Below are positions 26,745 through 36,157 of a stretch of 64,000 nucleotides of DNA, piece by piece; the first letter of the stretch is position 1; each line of letters starts with the position of its first letter. The notes beneath the pieces are model-generated. The model ran no database searches. It was not told the origin of the DNA and saw only the letters and a program-made list of their open reading frames with translations. This DNA comes from Roseinatronobacter bogoriensis DSM 18756 (GTDB lineage Bacteria; Pseudomonadota; Alphaproteobacteria; Rhodobacterales; Rhodobacteraceae), in assembly GCF_004366635.1 (NCBI RefSeq), contig NZ_SORN01000007.1:1-64000 (forward strand), written 5' to 3'. The translations under genes were made by a program, and so were the position numbers.

Positions 26745-27416
26745 ATGTGCCAGCCTGTCGACTCAATCTATGGTGTGACGCTTGTGGGGGGCGGAATCTA
26801 CTCGCAAAGCGATCTGAATCAGGCGCTTGGCCTTGCCCCTGTTCTGATCGCGGCAGACGGCGGTGCGAATGGGCTGATGGCCTCCGGACATGTCCCGAAA
26901 CATGTCATTGGTGATCTGGATTCACTGGACCCGGCAATCCGATCCAACCTTGGCGACAAGGTCATCCATATCCCCGAACAAGACAGCACGGATTTCGATA
27001 AATGCCTTCGCACAGTGCGCGCGCCGTTTATGCTTGCCTTGGGGTTTGACGGGGCGCGGCTGGACCATACGCTGGCCGCCATGTCGTCGCTGGTGCGACA
27101 CGGGCGGGCACGTGTGATCATGCTGGCGGCGCAGGACATCTGTTTTCTGGCACCACCACGTTTGACACTGTCTCTCCCAATGGGCGCGCGGTTTTCGTTA
27201 TTTCCCATGGCCCCTGTCTCGGGGCGCTCCGCCGGACTTGAATGGCCAATCGAGGGTCAGGAGTTTTCCCCGGCCGCACAGATCGGCACCTCAAACCGCA
27301 TAAGCGCCGACCGGGTTGTGCTGGAGTTTGATCAGCCTGGAATGCTGGTCTTGCTGGAGCGTGGGCATCTAGCGGAAACACTCTCGGCCCTGCAATCCGG
27401 ACCGGACTGGACCTGA
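26745..27416 (+). CDS. thiN: Thiamine pyrophosphokinase
   Basis: Protein of 223 residues. It transfers pyrophosphate from ATP to thiamine, giving the cofactor thiamine diphosphate. Motifs: VTLVGGG at 11-17, AADGGAN at 36-42, IGDLDSLDP at 55-63 and the catalytic QDSTDFDKC at 79-87. The C-terminal half is the B1-binding beta sandwich (PVSGRSAGLEWPI). No Shine-Dalgarno is visible before ATG 26745; the next possible start, GTG 26775, would begin at the first conserved strand. It converges with ubiB with 15 bp between stops. No other thiamine genes are close. Confidence 0.9.
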   Translation: MCQPVDSIYGVTLVGGGIYSQSDLNQALGLAPVLIAADGGANGLMASGHVPKHVIGDLDSLDPAIRSNLGDKVIHIPEQDSTDFDKCLRTVRAPFMLALGFDGARLDHTLAAMSSLVRHGRARVIMLAAQDICFLAPPRLTLSLPMGARFSLFPMAPVSGRSAGLEWPIEGQEFSPAAQIGTSNRISADRVVLEFDQPGMLVLLERGHLAETLSALQSGPDWT

Positions 27417-27431
27417 TTCTGGCCATATCTG

Positions 27432-28967
27432 TCAGAGAATCGCCCCAAGCACGACACCCAAGCCCACCAACCCGCCGCCAACCAGCCCCCAGATGACCGG
27501 ACGATTTCGGTCCGGGGCAACCACACGCTGCTGCGGGTGGGCTTGCGCGATCAGGGCATCTTCGACAAGTCGTGGCATATGGGGGCCAAAACGCGCAAGA
27601 ATGCGCAGAGTGGCAAGCAGATCGCCGGCCAGTGCCTTTGGGCCGATACTTTCGCGGATGTATTCTTCAACCACTGGCTTGGCCACATGCCACATATTGA
27701 TTTCCGGGTTCAGCGACCGTGCGACCCCTTCGACCACAACCATTGTCCGCTGTAGCAAGATCAACTCTGTCCGGGTTTCCATGCCGAAACGCTCGGTCAC
27801 CTCGAACAGATAGGCCAAAAGCCGCGCCATCGAGATATGACGCGCATCCATGCCAAAAATCGGTTCCCCGACAGAGCGAAGCGCACGGGCAAATTCGTCG
27901 ATGTCGCGGTCCGGGGGGACATAGCCCGCTTCAAAATGCACTTCGGCAACGCGCCGGTAGTCCTTGCGGATAAACCCGAACAGGATTTCGGCATAAGCGC
28001 GGCGGGTAAAGGAATCGATGCGCCCCATGATTCCGAAATCCAGCGCAATAATCTCGCCCGTGGGGCTGACCTTCAGATTGCCCTGATGCATGTCGCCATG
28101 AAAGAACCCATCCCGCAGAGCATGACGTAAAAACAGCGTCAGCACCCGGACACCAAGTTCGTTGCGATCAATGCCAGCCGCATCAAGCGCCGCATTGTCG
28201 CCCATCGCCATGCCTTCGACCCAGCTTAGCGTCATGACCCGGCGCGAAGACAGATTCCAGATCGGGCGCGGCACGCTGAAGCCTTCGTCATTCTCGGTAT
28301 TTGCAGCAAATTCCGCCGCAGAGGCCGCTTCCAACCGCAAGTCCAACTCGCCCTCGACCACGCTTTCGAAATGCCGGATCACATCCAGCGGGCGCAAACG
28401 CCGGGTTGATGGCAACAAAAACTCGATCACGCGGGCCGCAAAATAAAACGCGTCCACATCTGTACGAAAAGCGCGTTCCACATTCGGGCGCAACACTTTG
28501 ACCGCAACGCGAACCCCTGTGTCAGCCCTGATAGCCGAATGCACTTGCGCGATAGACGCAGCCGCCACCGGCTCTGACACCTCGGAAAAAATTTCATCAA
28601 CCGGCGCCTCAAGCTCTTGCGCGATCATCTGCATCGCTTCGGCGCGCGAGAAGGGTGGCAGCTTGTCTTGCAGGTAGCGCAGCTGATCTGCCAGTTCCTG
28701 CCCCACAACATCGGGGCGCGTTGCCAATGTTTGCCCGAACTTGATGTATGCCGGGCCAAGTGCGGTCAGGGCGCGCGTCAAGGGCGGCTGATTCGGGTCG
28801 CCCTTCAACCCCAGCAGCTTGAACGGCCAGCCCAAAACACGTGCGGCAAACCGCAGGCGCGGGGGGGCATTCATTGCCTCCAACACCACATGCATGGCAC
28901 CTGTCCGCTCGAATGTGGCCCCGGTTCGGATCAGCCGCCACAGGTTAAACGGTCCACGCATCATCAA
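27432..28967 (-). CDS. ubiB: Ubiquinone biosynthesis accessory kinase-like protein UbiB
   Basis: Protein of 511 residues of the ABC1/ADCK atypical kinase family, needed for ubiquinone synthesis, probably as an ATPase that handles lipid intermediates at the membrane. The family Ala-rich loop AAASIAQVHSA replaces the usual Gly-rich loop. A VAVKVLRP lysine, an FFHGDMHQGNLKV motif and ALDFGIMGRID (DFG) are present. One hydrophobic segment ends the protein (WGLVGGGLVGLGVVLGAIL). The start overlaps the ubiE stop by four bases, so the two are translationally coupled. Up to three successive ATG codons could serve as start. Confidence 0.95.
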   Translation of the reverse strand: MMMRGPFNLWRLIRTGATFERTGAMHVVLEAMNAPPRLRFAARVLGWPFKLLGLKGDPNQPPLTRALTALGPAYIKFGQTLATRPDVVGQELADQLRYLQDKLPPFSRAEAMQMIAQELEAPVDEIFSEVSEPVAAASIAQVHSAIRADTGVRVAVKVLRPNVERAFRTDVDAFYFAARVIEFLLPSTRRLRPLDVIRHFESVVEGELDLRLEAASAAEFAANTENDEGFSVPRPIWNLSSRRVMTLSWVEGMAMGDNAALDAAGIDRNELGVRVLTLFLRHALRDGFFHGDMHQGNLKVSPTGEIIALDFGIMGRIDSFTRRAYAEILFGFIRKDYRRVAEVHFEAGYVPPDRDIDEFARALRSVGEPIFGMDARHISMARLLAYLFEVTERFGMETRTELILLQRTMVVVEGVARSLNPEINMWHVAKPVVEEYIRESIGPKALAGDLLATLRILARFGPHMPRLVEDALIAQAHPQQRVVAPDRNRPVIWGLVGGGLVGLGVVLGAIL

Positions 28968-29716
28968 ATCTTCCAGCCCGAATGCAGTGCCGCAATGCCC
29001 ATCGACAGATTGCGATATTTCACCTGTTCAAATCCGGCATCGCGGATCATGCCTGCGAACCGGTCCTGATCGGGGAAGCGGCGAATGGATTCGACCAGAT
29101 ACTGATAGCTGTCCCGGTCATTGGCGACGATCTGGCCCATAACAGGAATGACATTGAACGAATACAGGTCATACAGCTTTTGCAGCCCGTCAACGGGAAG
29201 CTGGCTGAATTCCAACACCATCAAACGCCCCCCGGGGCGCAGCACGCGATACGCTTCTGACAAAGCATCTTCTATCCGCGTCACATTGCGAATGCCAAAG
29301 CTGATTGTGTAGACATCAAAGCTGTTATCGGCGAAGGGCAGCGCCATCGCATCGCCGACCAGCCAATCCAGCGCATGCGCCATATTCTCGGCCTCGGCGC
29401 GTTTCTGCCCCTCTATCAGCATGGATTCGGTCAAGTCCAGCACAGTCGCATGCGCCCCGGCACCTGCCCGTTTGAGAAAACGAAAAGAGACGTCACCCGT
29501 GCCGCCCGCAACATCCAGCAAGCGCTGACCGGGGCGCGGCGCCAGCCAATCCATCATCGCGTCTTTCCAGACCCGATGAATGCCCATCGACATCAGGTCA
29601 TTCATGACATCATATTTCGATGCAACACGCGTAAATACGCCCTGAACAAGCCCGGACTTCTGGTCTTCTTCGACTGTCTGATAGCCGAAATGTGTTGTCT
29701 TGTCGTCACCGCTCAT
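28964..29716 (-). CDS. ubiE: Ubiquinone/menaquinone C-methyltransferase UbiE
   Basis: Protein of about 250 residues. UbiE makes the C-methylation of 2-polyprenyl-6-methoxy-benzoquinol. Motifs: GVFTRVASKYDVMNDLMSMGIHR near the N-terminus (family signature), LLDVAGGTGDVSFRF (SAM motif I), and FGIRNVTRIEDALSEAYRVLRPGG. I start at the ATG of MSGDDKTTHFGY (29716), where UbiE proteins usually begin; an upstream in-frame start at 29743 would add nine residues. First gene of the ubiE-ubiB operon, divergent from mutM, the common order in alphaproteobacteria. Confidence 0.95.
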   Translation of the reverse strand: MSGDDKTTHFGYQTVEEDQKSGLVQGVFTRVASKYDVMNDLMSMGIHRVWKDAMMDWLAPRPGQRLLDVAGGTGDVSFRFLKRAGAGAHATVLDLTESMLIEGQKRAEAENMAHALDWLVGDAMALPFADNSFDVYTISFGIRNVTRIEDALSEAYRVLRPGGRLMVLEFSQLPVDGLQKLYDLYSFNVIPVMGQIVANDRDSYQYLVESIRRFPDQDRFAGMIRDAGFEQVKYRNLSMGIAALHSGWKI

Positions 29717-29824
29717 GCCTGCCACGCTCCGCATGTCTTGCACCCCTTTGGGGCTGTCTGCTTCCTCTTATAAGGTTATAGGGGGGCGATACAATGCGAC
29801 CCCGTGACAAGGCGGATCAGAACC

Positions 29825-30688
29825 ATGCCTGAATTGCCCGAAGTTGAAACCGTGCGTCGCGGCCTTTTGCCCGCGATGGAAGGACAGCGCATCCTGCAAG
29901 CCGAATTGCGCCGCGATGGATTACGCTGGCCCTTTCCAGCCGACATGGCAAAGCGGCTAAGTGGTGCGGGCATCACGAATCTGCGCCGCCGCTCAAAATA
30001 CATCCTGATAGATCTGGATACGCGCGAGAGCCTGATCATTCACCTTGGCATGTCCGGGCGCATGGTCATTTCGGGGCTGAAGGCCACCCATGTACCCGGA
30101 CAGTTCCATTTCGAACACCCGACCATCGGTAAACACGATCATGTCCTGTTTCACATGGCCAATGGTGCGCGAGTGACCTTCAACGATCCGCGCCGCTTTG
30201 GGGCAATGGATCTTTGCGCCACCAGCGCACTGGACGCGCACCCGCTCTTGGCCAATATCGGCCCCGAGCCACTGAGCAATGCGTTTCACGCAGATTATCT
30301 GGCCAATCGCCTCAAGGGGCGCAAGACGCCAATCAAGGCTGCATTGCTGGATCAGCGAATCGTTGCCGGGCTAGGCAATATCTATGTCTGCGAGGCATTG
30401 TTTCGCGCCGGAATCAGCCCATTGCGTGCCGCAGGTCGGATTGGCGCGGGGCGAATCGAGCGTCTGACCGACACAATTCGGGCCACGCTGCGCGACGCGA
30501 TCGAGGCTGGCGGGTCCAGTTTGCGCGACTACCGGCAAGCCGATGGAGAACTTGGATATTTTCAGCACAGCTTTCGCGTTTACGGGCGCGAGGGCGCGCC
30601 CTGCGTGACGCAAGGTTGCCCCCAAACCATACGCCGCATAGTGCAATCTGGCCGCTCCAGCTTCTACTGTTCGACATGCCAGAGATGA
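29825..30688 (+). CDS. mutM: Formamidopyrimidine-DNA glycosylase MutM
   Basis: Protein of 287 residues. MutM excises 8-oxoguanine and formamidopyrimidines and nicks the abasic site. The start is fixed by the catalytic N-terminus MPELPEVETVRRGL, where Pro2 is the nucleophile and Glu3 acts in catalysis. A helix-two-turn-helix region includes DQRIVAGLGNIYVCEALF, and a C-terminal zinc finger has Cys at about 260, 265, 282 and 285 (ending YCSTCQR). All essential residues are present. It is divergent from ubiE and followed by an enoyl-CoA hydratase gene, a conserved arrangement leading to rpsT-dnaA. Confidence 0.97.
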   Translation: MPELPEVETVRRGLLPAMEGQRILQAELRRDGLRWPFPADMAKRLSGAGITNLRRRSKYILIDLDTRESLIIHLGMSGRMVISGLKATHVPGQFHFEHPTIGKHDHVLFHMANGARVTFNDPRRFGAMDLCATSALDAHPLLANIGPEPLSNAFHADYLANRLKGRKTPIKAALLDQRIVAGLGNIYVCEALFRAGISPLRAAGRIGAGRIERLTDTIRATLRDAIEAGGSSLRDYRQADGELGYFQHSFRVYGREGAPCVTQGCPQTIRRIVQSGRSSFYCSTCQR

Positions 30689-30752
30689 CTTGAACCCAGT
30701 GAACAAGCTGTTATGCCAAGGGGCCTGAACCTAACAATCAAGGTGCCAAACC

Positions 30753-31529
30753 ATGGCCTATCAAACGCTGATCGTCGATATTGACAATCATATCGCACTG
30801 ATCCGGCTCAATCGCCCAGATGCAATGAACGCGCTGAACTCTACCCTGCTGGGTGAACTGGCCGATGCGCTGGGCGCGGCGGACAAGAATGACAAGGTGC
30901 GCTGCATCGTTATCACTGGCTCTGACAAGGCGTTTGCTGCTGGTGCTGACATCAAGGAAATGTCGGAAAAAGGCTTCGTCGATATGTTCCAGGCGGATTT
31001 CTTCGCCCCGGAAACCGAAGCGTTGCTGCGCGTGCGTAAGCCGATCATCGCGGCCGTTGCAGGCTATGCACTGGGCGGGGGCTGTGAATTGGCCATGATG
31101 TGCGACTTCATAATTGCAGCCGATACTGCAAAATTCGGCCAGCCGGAAATAAACCTTGGTGTGGTCGCAGGGATTGGCGGCACCCAGCGCCTGACCCGCT
31201 TTGTTGGCAAATCCAAGGCGATGGACATGCATCTGACAGGCCGCTTCATGGATGCCGAAGAGGCCGAACGCTCCGGCCTTGTCAGCCGCGTGGTGCCTGC
31301 AAGCAAACTGATGGATGAGGCCATGACCGCCGCATCCAAGATTGCCGAGAAATCGCAAATCTCGGTCAAGGTCGTCAAGGAAGCCGTCAATCGCAGTTAC
31401 GAGACGACCTTGCGCGAAGGGCTTTTGTTTGAACGGCGCGTGTTCCACATGCTTTTCAACACGGCTGACCAGCAAGAGGGCATGTCGGCCTTCCTTGAAA
31501 AACGCCAGCCACAATTCCGCGACCAGTAA
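30753..31529 (+). CDS. Enoyl-CoA hydratase
   Basis: Protein of 258 residues of the crotonase superfamily, which hydrates trans-2-enoyl-CoA in fatty-acid or related acyl-CoA breakdown. Oxyanion-hole segments are FAAGADIKEM and YALGGGCELAMMCD. The two catalytic acids of true hydratases appear to be present in GGGCELAM and in QPEINLGVVAGIGGTQRL. The C-terminal FLEKRQPQFRDQ is typical. This short single-domain protein lies between mutM and rpsT in many Rhodobacteraceae; its specific acyl substrate is not clear. AAGGTG lies before the ATG. Confidence 0.92.
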   Translation: MAYQTLIVDIDNHIALIRLNRPDAMNALNSTLLGELADALGAADKNDKVRCIVITGSDKAFAAGADIKEMSEKGFVDMFQADFFAPETEALLRVRKPIIAAVAGYALGGGCELAMMCDFIIAADTAKFGQPEINLGVVAGIGGTQRLTRFVGKSKAMDMHLTGRFMDAEEAERSGLVSRVVPASKLMDEAMTAASKIAEKSQISVKVVKEAVNRSYETTLREGLLFERRVFHMLFNTADQQEGMSAFLEKRQPQFRDQ

Positions 31530-31679
31530 TCGATTCACCTATTCCCTTTTTCGACTCGCTGTCGTATACGCGGCGCACATGCGCGTGGGCCCGCTTAAGG
31601 CACGAGTCGAAACTGGTCGATCGGACCAGTGAGGGTCCGTTGTGCAACAATATTGAAACGGACACGAAAGACAAAGCCC

Positions 31680-31946
31680 ATGGCCAATACACCACAGTCA
31701 AAAAAACGCGCCCGCCAGCTGGAGCGGCGTACCGAAGTTAACAAGGCGCGCCGCTCGCGCCTGCGTACATTCCTGCGCAAGGTTGAAGAAGCCATCGCTT
31801 CCGGCGATCAAGCCAAAGCAACCGAAGCGTTGCGCGCAGCGCAGCCAGAACTGGACCGCGGTGTCACAAAAGGCGTTTTGCATAAAAACACTGTCGCGCG
31901 GAAAAAATCGCGTCTTGCGTCACGCATCAAGGCCCTTTCAGCATAA
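31680..31946 (+). CDS. rpsT: 30S ribosomal protein S20
   Basis: Protein of 88 residues, small and basic, binding 16S rRNA early in 30S assembly. The start MANTPQSKKRARQ is the universal S20 N-terminus, and the end (HKNTVARKKSRLASRIKAL) is equally typical. An upstream in-frame extension is not needed. It is closed by a strong terminator and probably has its own promoter in the 150 bp after the enoyl-CoA hydratase gene. Its position just before dnaA is conserved in the group. Confidence 0.97.
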   Translation: MANTPQSKKRARQLERRTEVNKARRSRLRTFLRKVEEAIASGDQAKATEALRAAQPELDRGVTKGVLHKNTVARKKSRLASRIKALSA

Positions 31947-31971
31947 CGCGCGAACCACACAAAGATAAAAG

Positions 31972-31999
31972 AAAAAGGCACCTTTCGAGGTGCCTTTTT
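31972..31999 (+). terminator. Terminator after rpsT
   Basis: AGGCACC (31976-31982) pairs with GGTGCCT (31989-31995), preceded by an A-run and followed by a T-run, so it can work in both directions. Confidence 0.88.
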
Positions 32000-32003
32000 C
32001 TTA

Positions 32004-32388
32004 CCCAGCGATGGGAACAGTTTCGCAACATGGCCCGATTCTTTGCTTCTGTTTGCCTAGTCAAGCAGCAAGTTGTGTTGCCGCTGTGATGGGCGGTTGC
32101 TAATGTCCAAGACGACTCGGGTCGGGAGCGGCTGCGCTGTAGAAACGCGCACACTGGCTGCGCTGCATTCGAGCTTAGACAGAGGCAAGAGTGTGTTCAT
32201 GTGGGCAGCCCTGTGGCAGCCCTGTGTTCTGGTAATGTTTTTGGGTCAGTACCAGTTTCAAATGTTGAGAATGAGTTAGGCTTCGGCTGCGTGTAATAGG
32301 TGCGAGCGTTCGGGTATTGGGGATGCCTGACGCTGCTTTGTTCCCGAAATGATGCGACAAAAAGCGCAAGAACAATAAAGGCTGGGAT
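32004..32388. other. Long leader region upstream of dnaA
   Basis: About 385 bp without a supported gene. It contains a tandem 11-bp repeat at 32205-32226. I found no TTATCCACA-type DnaA boxes and no AT-rich unwinding element, so I do not call an origin here. It presumably holds the dnaA promoter and leader. Confidence 0.5.
32205..32226 (+). repeat. Tandem duplication of an 11-bp unit
   Basis: GCAGCCCTGTG occurs twice in direct succession in the dnaA upstream region. Confidence 0.7.
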
Positions 32389-32391
32389 GTG

Positions 32392-33744
32392 ATGGTTGCG
32401 GAACAATGGACCGGAATTTCTGAAGAGCTGCGATACGAGATTGGGGAGAGCAACCATAAGAACTGGATCGAACCGCTTGAATGCCTTGGGGTCAGCGATG
32501 GCGTGGTTCGGTTTAGAGCACCTTCTCGCTTTGTCGGCGATTGGGTGAAACGCACCTATCATGATCAGATTTTCTCGCGCCTGCAAACGATAGGCACAGA
32601 CGTAACCCGGATGGAATTCATTGTCGGGGAACCGGCCCAGCGCCCCGCCACGGCCACGGCCACGGCCGCTTCCACCGTCAACAAGTCTGGCGCGGGAGAT
32701 GAGTTGCAAGGCGCGCCGCTGGACGGGAAATACAATTTCGACAATTTCGTGGTAGGCAAGCCCAATGAACTGGCTCATGCAGCCGCGCGGCGGGTGGCCG
32801 AGGGTGGCCCTGTCACCTTCAACCCGCTGTTCCTTTATGGCGGCGTTGGCTTGGGCAAGACACACCTGATGCATGCCATCGCCTGGGAATTGAAAGCCAA
32901 GCGTCCAGACTTGCAAGTGCTGTATCTGTCTGCCGAACAATTCATGTATCGTTTCGTTCAGGCCCTGCGCGACCGCGAGATCATGGATTTCAAGAACCTG
33001 TTCCGCTCTGTCGATGTGCTGATGGTGGACGACGTTCAGTTCATCGCTGGCAAGGACAGCACACAGGAAGAATTTTTCCACACTTTCAACGCATTGGTCG
33101 ATCAGAACAAACAGATCGTCATTTCCGCAGACCGCGCCCCCGGAGAGATCAAGGATCTTGAAGCGCGAATCTCGTCGCGAATGCAATGCGGCCTTGTCGT
33201 GGACCTGCACCCTACAAACTATGAGTTGCGCCTTGGCATCTTGCATCGCAAGGCTGCCCAATTCGCCCAAAGCTATGGCAGCATCAAGATAGATGATGGT
33301 GTTTTCGAATTTCTGGCGCACAGAATCACAACCAATGTTCGCGTGCTGGAAGGGGCGTTGCAGCGGCTGTTCGCGTTCTCCAGCCTGATCGGGCAGGAAG
33401 TCAGTCAGGACATGGTTCAGGACTGTCTGTCAGATATGCTGCGCAGTTCGGAACGGCGCGTGACCGTGGAGGAAATCCAGCGCAAGGTCGCGGAGCATTT
33501 CAATATTCGTCTGTCTGACATGCTTGGCCCGAAACGCACACGCACGATTGCCCGCCCGCGCCAGATTGCGATGTATCTGTCCAAGGAAATGACCTCTCGC
33601 TCACTGCCGGAAATCGGGCGTCGTTTTGGCGGGCGCGATCATACAACAATCCTGCATGGCGTGCGCAAAGTGGTAGAGATGCGAGAGCAGGACACGCAGT
33701 TGAATGAAGACATAGAATTGCTGCGCCGCCTTCTGGAAAGCTGA
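32392..33744 (+). CDS. dnaA: Chromosomal replication initiator DnaA
   Basis: Protein of 450 residues (451 if GTG 32389 is used). DnaA-ATP opens the origin and loads the helicase. Domain I (WIEPLECLG) is followed by a short Ala/Thr-rich linker. The AAA+ domain has Walker A GGVGLGKTH near residue 150 and Walker B VLMVDDVQF near 212. Domain IV carries the DnaA-box-binding helix-turn-helix (RTIARPRQIAMYLSKEMT; FGGRDHTTILHGVRK). It is followed by dnaN and recF in the classic order, though each has its own spacer, and gyrB is not the next gene. Confidence 0.97.
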   Translation: MVAEQWTGISEELRYEIGESNHKNWIEPLECLGVSDGVVRFRAPSRFVGDWVKRTYHDQIFSRLQTIGTDVTRMEFIVGEPAQRPATATATAASTVNKSGAGDELQGAPLDGKYNFDNFVVGKPNELAHAAARRVAEGGPVTFNPLFLYGGVGLGKTHLMHAIAWELKAKRPDLQVLYLSAEQFMYRFVQALRDREIMDFKNLFRSVDVLMVDDVQFIAGKDSTQEEFFHTFNALVDQNKQIVISADRAPGEIKDLEARISSRMQCGLVVDLHPTNYELRLGILHRKAAQFAQSYGSIKIDDGVFEFLAHRITTNVRVLEGALQRLFAFSSLIGQEVSQDMVQDCLSDMLRSSERRVTVEEIQRKVAEHFNIRLSDMLGPKRTRTIARPRQIAMYLSKEMTSRSLPEIGRRFGGRDHTTILHGVRKVVEMREQDTQLNEDIELLRRLLES

Positions 33745-33851
33745 CCTGTTGTGATCATCAGCGAAAAAACGCTTGTCGTCATATGAAAATTGACTAGGCT
33801 CACGCTCCCCGGCTGGGGGTGTTCTGCCAGCGGTTAAGAAGGGTCTGGGGT

Positions 33852-34970
33852 ATGAAGATCAGTATTGAACGGGCGGTGTTGCTCAAGGCCGTCGCACAGG
33901 CGCAATCGGTGGTGGAGCGTCGCAACACCATTCCGATATTGGCCAATGTCCTGATCGAGGCGAGCGAGGGCAGCGTGACCCTGCGCGCGACCGATCTGGA
34001 TATCGAGGTTCTGGACCGCGCGCCCGCAATGGTTGAACAGGCCGGGGCCACAACCGTATCGGCGGTGCTGCTGCATGACATTATCCGCAAGCTGCCTGAT
34101 GGCGCATTGATCGAATTGGTGGATGATACCCGCACCGGTCGGCTGCAAGTCTCGGCAGGGCGGTCAAATTTCTCGCTGGCTACATTGCCGAAAGAAGATT
34201 TTCCGGTCATGGCCAGCAGCGAATACAGCGCCAATTTTGCGGCCCCTGCCAAAGTGCTGCGCCGCCTGTTCGACAAGGCGAAATTCGCCATTTCGACCGA
34301 GGAAACGCGTTACTACCTGAACGGCGTCTACATGCATGTGGCTGATGGCGAAAGCGGGCGGGTTCTGCGCTGTGTTGCAACAGACGGGCACAGACTGGCA
34401 CGTGTTGACGCGCCGCTGCCCGAAGGGGCCGAGAATATGCCCGGGGTTATTGTTCCGCGCAAGACAGTGGGCGAGTTGCGCAAGCTGCTGGACGACGATG
34501 ACATGGAAATCGCCGTCTCGGTCTCGGAAACCAAGGTGCGCTTTGCCACCCCCGACATGACGCTGACCTCAAAGGTTATCGACGGCACCTTTCCCGATTA
34601 CAGCCGCGTCATCCCGACCCAGAACACCAAGCGGCTGGAAGTGGATGCAAGCGAATTCTCCAAGGCGGTCGACCGCGTGGCAACTGTGTCCTCAGAACGG
34701 TCGCGCGCAGTCAAGCTGGCACTGGAGGATGACAAGCTGGTGCTGTCGGTGAACGCCCCGGATTCCGGCGCCGCCGAAGAAGAACTGATCGTGGCCTATG
34801 GCGATGAACGGCTGGAAATCGGGTTCAATGCAAAATACCTGCTGGAGATTGCCTCTCAGGTCGATCGAGAGAATGCGGTCTTCATGTTCAACACCTCGGG
34901 TGACCCCACGCTGATGCGCGAAGGCAATGACACCAGCGCGGTCTATGTTGTCATGCCGATGCGCGTCTGA
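33852..34970 (+). CDS. dnaN: DNA polymerase III sliding clamp (beta subunit)
   Basis: Protein of 372 residues. The beta clamp encircles DNA and tethers polymerases, including the DnaE2 encoded further right in this window. Three similar domains are expected; typical segments are MKISIERAVLLKAVAQAQ at the start, VERRNTIPILANVLI, and the C-terminal VVMPMRV that ends nearly all clamps (part of the client-binding pocket). ATG 33852 starts the conserved protein; the upstream extension from 33819 is not conserved. A 107-bp gap separates it from dnaA and a terminator follows, so recF is not simply co-transcribed. Confidence 0.97.
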   Translation: MKISIERAVLLKAVAQAQSVVERRNTIPILANVLIEASEGSVTLRATDLDIEVLDRAPAMVEQAGATTVSAVLLHDIIRKLPDGALIELVDDTRTGRLQVSAGRSNFSLATLPKEDFPVMASSEYSANFAAPAKVLRRLFDKAKFAISTEETRYYLNGVYMHVADGESGRVLRCVATDGHRLARVDAPLPEGAENMPGVIVPRKTVGELRKLLDDDDMEIAVSVSETKVRFATPDMTLTSKVIDGTFPDYSRVIPTQNTKRLEVDASEFSKAVDRVATVSSERSRAVKLALEDDKLVLSVNAPDSGAAEEELIVAYGDERLEIGFNAKYLLEIASQVDRENAVFMFNTSGDPTLMREGNDTSAVYVVMPMRV

Positions 34971-34996
34971 TCTGTTCGCGCCTCTAAAAATAGCAA

Positions 34997-35022
34997 AGCC
35001 CCGCCCTGATGCGGGGCTTTTT
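34997..35022 (+). terminator. Terminator after dnaN
   Basis: AGCCCCGC (34997-35004) and GCGGGGCT (35011-35018) form an 8-bp stem ending in TTTTT. Confidence 0.88.
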
Positions 35023-35062
35023 CATGCTGGTAACTTGCAGGAATAGTTTTTACCGCTGTGTC

Positions 35063-36157
35063 ATGTCGATTCACCTGTGCCATCTGACCCTGTCGCATTT
35101 TCGCTCGCATCTGCGCACGCGGGTGGAACTGGATGGACGGCCTGTTGTTCTGTCCGGGCTGAATGGCGCAGGCAAGACCAATATCCTTGAGGCCGTTTCG
35201 CTGCTTTCGCCCGGACGGGGAATGCGCCGGGCCAGCCCGGAGGAGATTGCACGCCGCCCGCAATCAGTCGGCTGGAAGATACGGGCCAAACTGACAACAC
35301 CCGAAGGGCAACACCAGGTCGAGACATGGGCAGAACCCGGCAGCACAAGGCAAGTGCGCATCGACGAGAAAGCCGCCCCTCAGATCGCACTGGGGGAACT
35401 GGTTGCCATGCTGTGGCTGACCCCGGCAATGGACCGGCTTTGGGTGGAAGGAACCGAGGGGCGGCGGCGTTTTCTGGACCGGACTGTCCTTAGTTTTCGG
35501 CCGGATCATGCGGTGCAATCACTAGGGTATGAAAAAGCCATGCGCGAACGTAACCGCCTTTTGCGCGAAGGGGTCACGGATAATGGCTGGTTCGCGGCAC
35601 TGGAGGCGCAAATGGCGCAAGCAGGCGCCCGCATCACCGAGAATCGTCTTGCCGCTCTCAACATCATTGGCACGCATTCCGACCCCAACAGCCCCTTCCC
35701 CGAGGCTGACCTGACACTGGACTGCACGGCACCGGCCGATGAAGACGCGCTGGCAACCGCACTGGCCGAAGGGCGCAGGCGCGATATGGCCGCCGGCCGA
35801 AGCCTGATTGGCCCGCATCGCGCCGATCTGCGCGCAATCTGGGCTGCGAAGGGCATGGAAGCCGCGCAATGCTCCACCGGCGAGCAGAAGGCGCTTCTGA
35901 TCTCGATCATTCTTGCGAATGCCCGTGCGCTGGCAACGGTGCGTGGCAGTGCGCCCATTTTGCTGCTTGACGAAGTCGCAGCCCATCTTGACGCGGGCCG
36001 CCGGGCAGCGCTTTACGATGCGATTTGCAATCTGGGCGTGCAAGCCTTCCTGACTGGAACAGGCCCAGAGTTATTTGGCGATTTTGGGCACCGCGCACAA
36101 TACTTTACTGTCACCGAGGCAGGCGGCCTCTCGAAACTGGAAGCAGAAGCGCCATGA
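35063..36157 (+). CDS. recF: DNA replication and repair protein RecF
   Basis: Protein of 364 residues, an SMC-like ATPase that with RecO/RecR loads RecA at gaps and stalled forks. Walker A GLNGAGKTN is at 32-40. The ABC signature region and Walker B with D-loop (LLLDEVAAHLDAGRR) lie near residues 300-315. The protein begins MSIHLCHLTLSHFRSH at ATG 35063; upstream codons overlap the dnaN terminator and are unlikely to be translated. Its stop overlaps the start of the LysE-type gene by four bases (ATGA). Confidence 0.95.
   Translation: MSIHLCHLTLSHFRSHLRTRVELDGRPVVLSGLNGAGKTNILEAVSLLSPGRGMRRASPEEIARRPQSVGWKIRAKLTTPEGQHQVETWAEPGSTRQVRIDEKAAPQIALGELVAMLWLTPAMDRLWVEGTEGRRRFLDRTVLSFRPDHAVQSLGYEKAMRERNRLLREGVTDNGWFAALEAQMAQAGARITENRLAALNIIGTHSDPNSPFPEADLTLDCTAPADEDALATALAEGRRRDMAAGRSLIGPHRADLRAIWAAKGMEAAQCSTGEQKALLISIILANARALATVRGSAPILLLDEVAAHLDAGRRAALYDAICNLGVQAFLTGTGPELFGDFGHRAQYFTVTEAGGLSKLEAEAP

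Noticed and set aside
32004..32391. Possible chromosomal origin next to dnaA
   Set aside because: No TTATCCACA-like boxes or AT-rich unwinding region could be found, and in this group the origin is often elsewhere.
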